DNA of 12,914 nucleotides from NCBI GenBank assembly GCA_013003465.1, contig JABDIZ010000020.1:1-12914 (forward strand), given 5' to 3'. The translations under genes and the position numbers were made by a program. The stretch's first letter is position 1. Each line of letters begins with the position of its first letter. A model generated the notes under the pieces. It was not told the origin of the DNA. It saw only the letters and a list, made by a program, of their open reading frames with translations, and ran no database searches. Positions 8,044 through 12,914 of the stretch are shown here, piece after piece. This DNA is from Rhodothermaceae bacterium. GTDB lineage: Bacteria > Bacteroidota > Rhodothermia > Rhodothermales > Rubricoccaceae.

Positions 8044-8706
8044 ATGCCCTCGTTTACGCCCCTGGTCTACCGCATTTTCCTCGTGGAGGATCATCCGGTC
8101 ATGCTCGAAGGCTTTGCCCGCATGCTCGACTCCGAGCCGGATGTCGAGGTGTGTGGGCAAGCCCGTTCGGGAACCGAGGCCCTGCGGGCCATCGCCGAGG
8201 CCAAGCCGGACCTGGCGCTCGTGGACCTCTCGATTCCCGACATGAACGGACTCGACGTCATCAAGCAACTACGCACGCTCGATCCGCAGCTCGCTACCCT
8301 CGTCGTAACGGCGCACAGCGAAGCGCTCTACGGTGAGCGGGCGTTGCGGGCAGGGGCCAAAGGCTTCATCAGTAAAGATGCCTCGTCCGATGCGATTCTG
8401 GACGCCATCCGTACGGTGCTGCGTGGGGATCGGTACCTGAGCCCGGCACTGCGCGACCACGTGGAAGAACAAGCCGCCAATGGCCAGGACGAAGCCTCGC
8501 CGCTGACGATCCTGAGTGACCGCGAACTCGAAGTGTTTGAGCACTTCGGGCGGGGCTACTCGACCGTAAAGACTGCCGAAGCGTTGTTCATCAGCCCCAA
8601 GACTGTCGAAACACACCGCGCCAACATTAAGCGCAAGCTGGGCCTCGAACGCGCCAACGAGGTCATTCAACGAGCCACGCTCTGGGTGGAGTCGCTGCGC
8701 GATTGA
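8044..8706 (+). CDS. NarL/LuxR-family response regulator
   Basis: A 220-residue transcription factor. The receiver domain (about 9-125) has the acidic pair E15/D16 (FLVEDHP), phospho-acceptor D61 (LVDLSIPDMNG), T89 (VVTAHS) and K111 (FISKDAS), so it should be fully phosphorylatable. A linker (about 130-155) leads to a LuxR/GerE helix-turn-helix at about 158-205: LSDRELEVFEHFGRGYST, then AEALFISPKTVETHRANIKR. The ATG lies five bases after the kinase stop, with no Shine-Dalgarno sequence, so translation is probably coupled. HisKA_3 kinases typically pair with NarL-type regulators, which supports a cognate pair. Its target genes are unknown. It is followed by a strong hairpin at 8741-8775. Confidence 0.93.
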   Translation: MPSFTPLVYRIFLVEDHPVMLEGFARMLDSEPDVEVCGQARSGTEALRAIAEAKPDLALVDLSIPDMNGLDVIKQLRTLDPQLATLVVTAHSEALYGERALRAGAKGFISKDASSDAILDAIRTVLRGDRYLSPALRDHVEEQAANGQDEASPLTILSDRELEVFEHFGRGYSTVKTAEALFISPKTVETHRANIKRKLGLERANEVIQRATLWVESLRD

Positions 8707-8740
8707 CATGCTTGCCAGATGACCAAGGCGCTACCAAACA

Positions 8741-8775
8741 AAGCGCCCCGGCTTGCGGGAGCAGCCGGGGCGCTT
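8741..8775. terminator. Probable bidirectional transcription terminator
   Basis: A perfect 13-bp stem, AAGCGCCCCGGCT (8741-8753) with AGCCGGGGCGCTT (8763-8775), around a 9-nt loop. It lies 35 bp after the response-regulator stop. On the plus strand the trailing sequence (GTGGTT) is poor in T. On the minus strand the stem is followed by TGTTTGG, closer to a U-tract. It therefore likely ends the plus-strand signalling operon and also stops any read-through from the convergent MarR gene. Confidence 0.7.
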
Positions 8776-8985
8776 GTGGTTCGAGATGTGCGAGGTGAAC
8801 CGGGAGAGAGGGAGCCAAGCAGTGACCCCGCGAAAGCGAAGTCTGGGCCCAATTACAGGGGATGCACGAGAGCGGAGGCATACCCGGAACCGCCCAAAGG
8901 CAGGGCCACGTGCTGGACTCGCATGGCGAACCATGCACTGATAAACCTACGGCAGCCCACCCACGACTCGCCTTCAGGAGAATCC
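8776..8985. other. Convergent intergenic stretch with a small hairpin, no gene recognised
   Basis: This 210-bp stretch separates the terminator hairpin from the MarR stop. The only clear structure is a perfect 6-bp stem, GCATGG-CGAA-CCATGC, at 8921-8936. Read on the minus strand its loop is TTCG, and it sits about 50 bp beyond the MarR stop without a T-tract, so it may protect or help end that transcript. Open frames cross the region on both strands, but their translations (rich in Pro, Arg, Trp and Cys) resemble no family I know. I looked for a tRNA-like fold around the GGTTCGAG at 8779 and found no pairing arms. Confidence 0.35.
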
Positions 8986-9444
8986 TTATTCCGACCCAGC
9001 GTCCTCAACCGACTCCAGGGAATCCTCCCGTCCATTCGACCAGCCGTTCGTTGCTTGCTCGGCCTCGTGGTCGAGCCAGAAGAGCACATGGCACAAGAGC
9101 GCACTGGGCACCCGAGGCGCCTGCGCCTGAAGGGCGCGGCCTCTTCTGGTGAGCCATACATCGTGCGGCTTCGCCGTCCGGTCCCGTTCCACGAGTGCGA
9201 CCTGCTCCATCGCACGAAGCTGCGGCTCCATCATCGCTTCCGTCACATGAAGGCGCATACAGAGGCGCGAAACGGTCATCCCATCATACTCCCACAGAAG
9301 CGCCAGTACGAGGTACTCTTGTTTCCGGACGCCGAGGCGTCCAAGAATCGGATCGTAGAGGTCTGAGAGCCGCCGGGCGGTAGCGTGAACCGATCGCTCG
9401 CGAAGCAACGACGGCGAAGGAGATTGCCAATGCCCACTCATCAT
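8986..9444 (-). CDS. MarR-family regulator, OhrR-like, without the canonical sensing cysteine
   Basis: A 152-residue winged-helix protein. Residues 30-52 (YDPILGRLGVRKQEYLVLAL, then LW) and 54-65 (DGMTVSRLCMRL) match the OhrR/MarR pattern of a long helix, Q-Y-LVL-LW and the first DNA-binding helix. VTEAMMEPQLRAMEQ (68-82) is the recognition helix, and a shortened wing, DRTAKPHDVWLT (88-99), follows. The C-terminal helices read GRALQAQAPRVPSALLCHVL. OhrR repressors sense organic peroxides with a Cys about 15-20 residues before the conserved Tyr-x-Pro. By alignment that place is occupied by E17 in LRERSVH; the only cysteines are C62 and C118. The protein therefore either senses something else or uses another residue. 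Two ATG codons in tandem (9444 and 9441) are possible starts. No ohr/osmC gene is adjacent. A promoter candidate lies at 9474-9502. The family call is good; the effector is unknown. Confidence 0.75.
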   Translation of the reverse strand: MMSGHWQSPSPSLLRERSVHATARRLSDLYDPILGRLGVRKQEYLVLALLWEYDGMTVSRLCMRLHVTEAMMEPQLRAMEQVALVERDRTAKPHDVWLTRRGRALQAQAPRVPSALLCHVLFWLDHEAEQATNGWSNGREDSLESVEDAGSE

Positions 9445-9473
9445 CGGATATCAAGCCAGGGGGAAGGGGGTAT

Positions 9474-9502
9474 ATACTACAGCAGCTTCCCTCCTCGCTC
9501 AA
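9474..9502 (-). promoter_or_regulatory. Candidate sigma70-like promoter for the MarR gene
   Basis: On the minus strand, TTGAGC (9502-9497) and TAGTAT (9479-9474, running on into ATAC) are separated by exactly 17 bp. A start near 9467 would give a leader of about 23 nt before the ATG at 9444. This is the best-matching promoter in the window by eye and sits just downstream of the lipoprotein gene's hairpin. It is untested. Confidence 0.4.
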
Positions 9503-9524
9503 TAGGGAGATCCTCCAACGGAAA

Positions 9525-9555
9525 CGCGCCGCCCTCGGAAACCGAAGGCAGCGCG
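9525..9555 (-). terminator. Probable terminator of the lipoprotein gene
   Basis: A 14-nt imperfect stem (9525-9538 with 9542-9555, two mismatches) closes on a 3-nt loop. On the minus strand it is followed by TTTCCG. It begins 23 bp after the lipoprotein stop and lies before the MarR promoter candidate, so it would separate the two transcription units. Confidence 0.5.
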
Positions 9556-9578
9556 CTGTAGCAGACGCGACGAGCGCG

Positions 9579-10139
9579 TCAGTCCGGGAGGTTGTAGGCT
9601 CGCTTGACTGCCTCGTAGTCGGTGTAGTCGATGGCCGTCTTGTTGCTCCCGACGAACAGGTTGCCGGGGATCAGGACGAGCTTGAATTCGGTGCGCGCCA
9701 TGTCCTCGAACGGGTAGATCGTGTCTGACGCGACGACATCGATGTAGAGATCCTGTAAGTCGTACGAGTACGTATACGAGACGGTGTAATCGATGAAGAG
9801 GTCTTCGTCTTCGTCCACGCCGACGGTGAAGGGGAGTGCCGTCCAGGTGCCGCCACCGCCGCTGAGCAGCAGGCTACCATCAGCATAGAGCAGCACGGCG
9901 CCCTCGTCCACCACATCGCTCGTCAGGGCCACTTCCTCGCGGTTGTAGCTGCCAATGAGTTGATCGCCACTGATCTCAAGGTCACCGCCGTCAATGAAAA
10001 AATTGCGGACGATGATGTCGTTGCCGATGACGACCACGTCGTCGTTCTGGTGGACATCGCAGCCGGTGGCGAGTGGTAGCAGGCTGAGCACCACCAGACC
10101 AGCAAGCAAGGGACGAAGGAAGCGGGGGGACAGAGTCAT
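9579..10139 (-). CDS. Putative surface/outer-membrane lipoprotein, acidic, function unknown
   Basis: A 186-residue protein with a lipoprotein signal: MTLSP, RFLRP, a hydrophobic run (LLAGLVVLSLLPLA) and the lipobox ATGC with C27. The mature part is strongly acidic (for example VGVDEDEDLFIDY) and predicted to be beta-rich. Residues 75-165 (DEGAVLLYADGSLLL, TWTALPF, YTVSYTYSYDLQDLYIDVVA, EFKLVLIP) recall the C-terminal beta-domain of Bacteroidota lipoproteins that often carry a collagen-like Gly-x-Pro stretch. Here that stretch is absent and is replaced by an Ile/Val/Asp-rich segment (DVVVIGNDIIVRNFFIDGGD). The likeness is from memory of the pattern and is only moderate. ATG 10139 gives the signal peptide directly. 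It appears to be a single-gene unit: 172 bp from BioY, 134 bp from MarR, with a hairpin on each side. Confidence 0.75.
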   Translation of the reverse strand: MTLSPRFLRPLLAGLVVLSLLPLATGCDVHQNDDVVVIGNDIIVRNFFIDGGDLEISGDQLIGSYNREEVALTSDVVDEGAVLLYADGSLLLSGGGGTWTALPFTVGVDEDEDLFIDYTVSYTYSYDLQDLYIDVVASDTIYPFEDMARTEFKLVLIPGNLFVGSNKTAIDYTDYEAVKRAYNLPD

Positions 10140-10172
10140 GGGAGATCGGGCTTACGTGAGGTAGGCAAAGAG

Positions 10173-10192
10173 CCGCCGTAGCACCCCGGCGG
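10173..10192 (-). terminator. Weak hairpin between BioY and lipoprotein genes
   Basis: A 6-bp perfect stem, CCGCCG (10173-10178) with CGGCGG (10187-10192), around an 8-nt loop; on the minus strand it is followed by CTCTTTG. It lies 119 nt beyond the BioY stop and 34 nt before the lipoprotein ATG. It could end the BioY transcript or be a leader hairpin of the lipoprotein mRNA. A second small dyad (CTCGA-aa-TCGAG, 10270-10281) is nearer to BioY. I see no other signal in the 172-bp gap. Confidence 0.25.
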
Positions 10193-10311
10193 GTAACACA
10201 CGGGATGGGTACACCGCGCTGCAAGGGCGGTACCAACGGCCGAGACGCGCCCCGCAACCGGGTACGCGCCTCGAAATCGAGCGTGCGGCGTCTGCCAGAG
10301 CGACACGCTGT

Positions 10312-10896
10312 TCAGGCCGTCAGTCGCCGCAGCGTACTGTAGACTGCGCCCACAAAGACGATCTTGGTCAGGTCCCACACGATGAAGCGGAACCAGCCCT
10401 TGTCGAGCGACTCCCACCACGTGGCGTGCTCGGCGGCAAAGTGGAGCCACGTCACGCCACACGCGAAGAGCACCACCGATCCAGCTAACACAGCCAGCAC
10501 GCTCCCGAGAAAGGTGTTCCACCGCTGCGACACCGCGCCGATGGCGAGCGAGGCCAGCGGATAACCGAGCAGGTAGCCGCCGGTCGCGCCAATGAGGTGC
10601 GCCGCACCCGAGGCGCCGCCCGCGTAGAAGGGCAGCACGAGGCCGAGCGCGAGGTAGAGCAACATCGCCAGCAGACCATTCCGCCAGCCGAGGAAAAGCC
10701 CACTCCCGTAGACCGCTACCGTCTGCAGCGTGATGGGGACCTCCCAGAGGTAGAACCGGATCTCGAACTGGGCGAGCAGCCCCGTCAGCAGCGCAAACCC
10801 GGCGATGCCTGCCACCTGCGTGACGAGCGACGCGCGCCGGTCTCGCAGGGCATCGATGGAGGCGGTACGGGGCGAGTGGAGGGTGAGGGTAGCCAT
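10312..10896 (-). CDS. bioY: BioY-family biotin transporter S component
   Basis: A 194-residue integral membrane protein with about six hydrophobic segments (about 25-45, 55-72, 74-92, 98-121, 128-150 and 170-190). Family signatures are VPITLQT (53-59), the Gly-rich stretch YAGGASGAAHLIGATGGYLL (91-110) followed by GYPLA, and a C-terminal D-x-x-K (D175, K178). BioY is the substrate-binding subunit of an energy-coupling-factor transporter that takes up biotin; its EcfA/EcfT energising subunits are not encoded here and must be shared or distant. I chose ATG 10896. The frame opens to a GTG at 10935, but the 13 extra residues would run through the likely promoter. It is transcribed away from the enoyl-CoA gene. 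No BirA-type operator or riboswitch fold is evident upstream. Confidence 0.9.
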   Translation of the reverse strand: MATLTLHSPRTASIDALRDRRASLVTQVAGIAGFALLTGLLAQFEIRFYLWEVPITLQTVAVYGSGLFLGWRNGLLAMLLYLALGLVLPFYAGGASGAAHLIGATGGYLLGYPLASLAIGAVSQRWNTFLGSVLAVLAGSVVLFACGVTWLHFAAEHATWWESLDKGWFRFIVWDLTKIVFVGAVYSTLRRLTA

Positions 10897-10994
10897 GCCA
10901 GGGCGGACGAATGGAACGAGCCGTGAAAGATACACACGGATGCCTAGCCCCTGGCTGTGCCCGTACCTTCTCGGCCCATCGCTAGCACACCCCT
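10897..10994. promoter_or_regulatory. Divergent promoter region between bioY and the crotonase gene
   Basis: Only 98 bp separate the two start codons, so both promoters must lie here. On the minus strand TATCTTTC (10932-10925) resembles the Bacteroidota -7 element (TAnnTTTG) and would give bioY a leader of about 20-25 nt. On the plus strand TACCTTCT (10964-10971) is a weaker counterpart in front of ATG 10995. No convincing -33 element or Shine-Dalgarno sequence is visible for either gene. Confidence 0.35.
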
Positions 10995-11765
10995 ATGACC
11001 GACCACATCCAGACCGACACTGCCGACGGCGTCCTCCGCCTCACCCTCGCCCGCCCGGACAAGAAAAACGCCCTCACCCTCGCCATGTACCAGGCGATGG
11101 CCGAGGCGCTCGACGCCGCTGAGACGGATCCCGCCGTCCGCGCGGTTGTGCTGCATGGCGAGGGCGGCAGCTTCACCGCGGGCAACGACCTGTTCGACTT
11201 CCTCAACGACCCGCCCAAGGACGCGTCGAGCCCGGTGTTCCAGTTCCTGCGCGCCGTGACGGGGTTTGGCAAACCGCTGCTGGCCGCCGTGGCCGGTCCC
11301 GCCGTCGGCATTGGAACGACCGTGCTGCTCCACTGCGACCTCGCCTACGCGGCACCCTCAGCGAAATTCCGGCTTCCGTTCGTCAACCTCGGGCTTGTAC
11401 CAGAGGCCGCCTCCAGCCTGCTGCTGCCTCAGGCGGTCGGTCCGAAGAACGCGGCGGAGTTGCTGCTGTTCGGCGACGCCTTCTCCGCGGAGGAGGCCGA
11501 ACGGATGGGCCTCATCAACGCCGTCGTGGCGGAGAGCGAACTGCTCGACTTCACGCTAGTGCGCGCCCAGGCGCTCGCCGCCCAGCCACCCGCGGCCCTG
11601 CGCCTCACCAAAGCGCTCCTTCGCGCACCTCAGGCCGACGCCGTCACCGCAACGATTCAGGAAGAGGGGCGCCACTTTGTCGAGCGCCTTGCCTCGCCGG
11701 AAGCACAGGAAGCCTTCCAGGCCTTCCTCGAAAAGCGGGCGCCCGATTTCTCGCGCTTCTCCTGA
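10995..11765 (+). CDS. Enoyl-CoA hydratase/isomerase family protein, probably delta3-delta2-enoyl-CoA isomerase type
   Basis: A 256-residue, full-length crotonase-fold protein. The two oxyanion-hole regions are present: GGSFTAGNDLFDF (57-69) and AVAGPAVGIGTTVLLHCDL (98-116). Mapped onto mammalian enoyl-CoA hydratase, the catalytic glutamates E144 (in GGGCELA) and E164 (in QPEI) correspond to T109 and F129, so neither is present. Instead there is a glutamate at E137 in NLGLVPEAASSLLLP, the position used by ECI2/Eci1-type delta3-delta2-enoyl-CoA isomerases (PEGxSS motif). It probably shifts double bonds of unsaturated fatty acyl-CoAs in beta-oxidation, although such bacterial genes are usually labelled enoyl-CoA hydratase. 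The C-terminal helix reads EEGRHFVERLASPEAQEAFQ, then FLEKRAPDF. It is a stand-alone gene, divergent from bioY and followed by a strong terminator. The fold is certain; the reaction is inferred. Confidence 0.9.
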   Translation: MTDHIQTDTADGVLRLTLARPDKKNALTLAMYQAMAEALDAAETDPAVRAVVLHGEGGSFTAGNDLFDFLNDPPKDASSPVFQFLRAVTGFGKPLLAAVAGPAVGIGTTVLLHCDLAYAAPSAKFRLPFVNLGLVPEAASSLLLPQAVGPKNAAELLLFGDAFSAEEAERMGLINAVVAESELLDFTLVRAQALAAQPPAALRLTKALLRAPQADAVTATIQEEGRHFVERLASPEAQEAFQAFLEKRAPDFSRFS

Positions 11766-11791
11766 AAGGAGCGCAGCCTACCTCCGTCGGC

Positions 11792-11843
11792 AAAGCAAAA
11801 CCGGGCGCCGAGCCACCACCTCTCGACGCCCGGTTTTCGCTTT
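11792..11843 (+). terminator. Rho-independent terminator after the crotonase gene
   Basis: The main stem AAAACCGGGCG (11797-11807) pairs perfectly with CGCCCGGTTTT (11827-11837). It is extended inside by CGAG/CTCG (11809-11812 with 11822-11825, after one mismatch) and outside by AAAGC/GCTTT with a one-base bulge. It ends in TTTTCGCTTTC and starts 26 bp after the stop codon. It is near-symmetric and could work in both directions. Confidence 0.85.
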
Positions 11844-11859
11844 CATGCGCCCCAGCCGG

Positions 11860-11946
11860 TTGTGATTTGGGGCGCTATCCTCCTATACGCGAGATCGGCG
11901 CCAAACGGGTCATCGTCCGCCGGAAATTTTGATGGGACGGTTCCAT
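11860..11946 (+). promoter_or_regulatory. Candidate promoter and palindromic operator upstream of the ECF sigma gene
   Basis: TTGTGA (11860-11865) and TATACG (11884-11889), 18 bp apart, form a possible sigma70-like promoter with a leader of about 130 nt. Within that leader, at 11932-11946, lies a near-perfect 15-bp palindrome, ATGGGACGGTTCCAT (six of seven pairs, the seventh a G/T), which could bind a regulator or the sigma factor's own complex. Another candidate start signal, TATTCCTTG (11983-11991), is closer to the gene. None is proven. The remaining DNA to 12023 shows nothing else. Confidence 0.3.
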
Positions 11947-12023
11947 TTGCGGATCTGCGCCTGGACTCGTAGCCTTCGGGCATATTCCTTGCACATCGGC
12001 GTTTATCCATCATCAACGCCCGC

Positions 12024-12617
12024 ATGCCCGTCCCTTCCCCAGAGGTCACGGAAGCCCTCGATGCGCTTCGCGAGGGCGACGTCTCCGCCCGCGACCGCCT
12101 GATGCAGGCCGTCTACGACGAGTTGCACATGCTCGCCCGCGCGCAACGCCGCCGTGAACGGTCCGACCTGACGCTGAACACGACGGCGCTCGTCCACGAG
12201 GCCTATTTCAAGCTGCTCGGTCCCAACCGTCCCGGGTTTGACGACCGGGGGCATTTCTTCTCGGCCGCGGCGCGGGCCATGCGCCAAGTGCTCGTGGATC
12301 ATGCTCGGAGCCGGAGCCGCCAGAAACGAGGCGGCGGCCAACGCCCGGTCGCCCTCGATGCCATCGGCCCCCTGCCCGATGAAGACACGGATGCACGCCA
12401 AGCGGCTGAATTGCTCGACCTGGATGCCGCGCTGACGCAGTTGGCCGAACTCGATCCACGGCAGGCACAGGTGGTCGAATGCCGCTACTTCGGTGGCCTC
12501 TCGGTCGAAGAAACCGCCGAAGCGCTCAGCCTGTCGGAGTCGACGGTCAAGCGCGAGTGGCGTTCTGCGCGGGCCTGGCTCTACGCCGCGCTCCACAGCC
12601 CGGACAGCCCCTCCTGA
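12024..12617 (+). CDS. ECF-family RNA polymerase sigma factor (Sig-70_X6 / Sigma70_ECF type)
   Basis: A 197-residue sigma factor. Sigma-2 covers about 10-100: LREGDVSARDRLMQAVYDEL, the characteristic LNTTALVHEAYFKLL (51-65) and the GHFFSAAARAMRQVLVDHAR segment (76-95), which is the hallmark of the Pfam Sigma70_ECF / TIGR02999 group. Sigma-4 covers about 133-190, with a helix-turn-helix reading LSVEETAEALSLSESTVKRE. A variable linker (about 100-130) separates the two. These factors direct RNA polymerase to a small set of promoters, and members of this group (ECF43-like) usually sit beside a Ser/Thr protein kinase rather than an anti-sigma factor. The next gene, 48 bp downstream, fits that arrangement. 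The ATG at 12024 has no Shine-Dalgarno sequence. Confidence 0.93.
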   Translation: MPVPSPEVTEALDALREGDVSARDRLMQAVYDELHMLARAQRRRERSDLTLNTTALVHEAYFKLLGPNRPGFDDRGHFFSAAARAMRQVLVDHARSRSRQKRGGGQRPVALDAIGPLPDEDTDARQAAELLDLDAALTQLAELDPRQAQVVECRYFGGLSVEETAEALSLSESTVKREWRSARAWLYAALHSPDSPS

Positions 12618-12665
12618 ACCGGACGACGTTCGATTCGCGCATGGGTTTAGGTGACCATCCCCGCT

Positions 12666-12914
12666 ATGCCCACGGACCCGACCCATTGGCCCCACGTGAA
12701 GGCTCTCTTCGAAGAGGCCCTCGCCCACCCACCGGGTACGCGAACGGATTTTCTCGATAGCGCCTGCGAGGACAATGCCGCGCTACGCGCTGAGGTGGAG
12801 CGCCTCCTTGCTGCGGATCAAAACGCCGACGACTTCCTCGACGACAGCTCGGCCCTGTTCGGCCCGTTGCTAGACGACCTTCCCACTCATCTGCATCGCG
12901 TCGATCCGCTGTAC
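12666..12914 (+). CDS. Probable Ser/Thr protein kinase, N-terminal fragment (cut by right edge)
   Basis: The reading frame from ATG 12666 is open to the window end (83 codons). It encodes THWPHVKALFEEALAHPPGT (6-25), DFLDSACEDNAALRAEVERL (28-47) and LAADQNADDFLDDS, then a linker. This is the N-terminal helical segment (W-x3-LF-x-x-AL, then R-x-x-FL-x-x-AC, then EV-x-x-LL) found in front of the kinase domain in Ser/Thr kinases, often TPR-containing, that follow Sig-70_X6-type sigma factors. No kinase-domain residue is inside the window, so the identification rests on this N-terminus and the gene pair. It probably shares a transcript with the sigma gene and may phosphorylate the sigma factor or its regulators. 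Confidence 0.7.
   Translation, partial: MPTDPTHWPHVKALFEEALAHPPGTRTDFLDSACEDNAALRAEVERLLAADQNADDFLDDSSALFGPLLDDLPTHLHRVDPLY

Noticed and set aside
8776..8800. tRNA-like GGTTCGAG at 8779
   Set aside because: The flanks do not pair as a T-stem and no acceptor, D or anticodon arm can be drawn.
8719..9366. Plus-strand open frame of 215 codons after the response regulator
   Set aside because: It runs through the terminator hairpin and antisense to the MarR gene, whose product has a recognisable winged-helix pattern; this frame has none.
10897..10935. Extension of BioY to GTG 10935, or a riboswitch/BirA operator upstream of it
   Set aside because: The extra residues overlap the probable promoter, and neither a conserved aptamer fold nor a biotin-operator dyad is visible in the 98-bp gap.

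Overview
The window is GC-rich, densely coded chromosomal DNA, most likely from a member of the Rhodothermota/Rhodothermales (Salinibacter–Rubricoccus type, formerly Bacteroidetes order II). This is inferred from four things: high GC, an almost complete lack of Shine-Dalgarno sequences before confident starts, a Sig-70_X6-type ECF sigma factor next to a Ser/Thr-kinase-type gene, and a very large CheB/CheR/PAS/kinase hybrid. No database search was possible, so the taxon is only an inference. I see no mobile element, CRISPR array, tRNA, rRNA or phage gene.

Region 1 (1-2663, minus strand) reads TPR periplasmic protein, then a VWA/CoxE-like protein, then a GNAT acetyltransferase that is cut by the left edge. 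The VWA stop and the GNAT start overlap by one base. The 98-bp gap between the TPR and VWA genes holds a symmetric inverted repeat with four copies of TTGCGTA (or its complement).

Region 2 (2664-8775, plus strand) is a two-gene signalling operon. A 1709-residue soluble protein carries a CheB methylesterase, a CheR methyltransferase, a PAS-like region, a nine-heptad coiled coil, a PAS domain, a GAF domain, three more PAS domains and a NarX/DesK-type (HisKA_3) kinase. Five bases after its stop lies its likely partner, a NarL/LuxR response regulator. The operon ends at a 13-bp GC-rich hairpin that probably also stops the convergent minus-strand transcript.

Region 3 (8776-10896, minus strand) has three separately spaced genes: an OhrR-like MarR regulator lacking the usual N-terminal sensing cysteine, a small acidic lipoprotein, and a BioY biotin transporter subunit. 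Hairpins and candidate promoters lie between them.

Region 4 (10995-12914, plus strand) has a crotonase-family protein whose active-site pattern suggests a delta3-delta2-enoyl-CoA isomerase rather than a hydratase. It ends in a clear bipartite terminator. Next comes an ECF sigma factor and the first 83 codons of what is probably its partner Ser/Thr kinase, cut by the right edge.

The most notable content is the methylation-enzyme/kinase hybrid with its response regulator, the 1408-1473 symmetric repeat, and the two family members with altered key residues (the MarR and crotonase proteins). None of these proves a new system from sequence alone.
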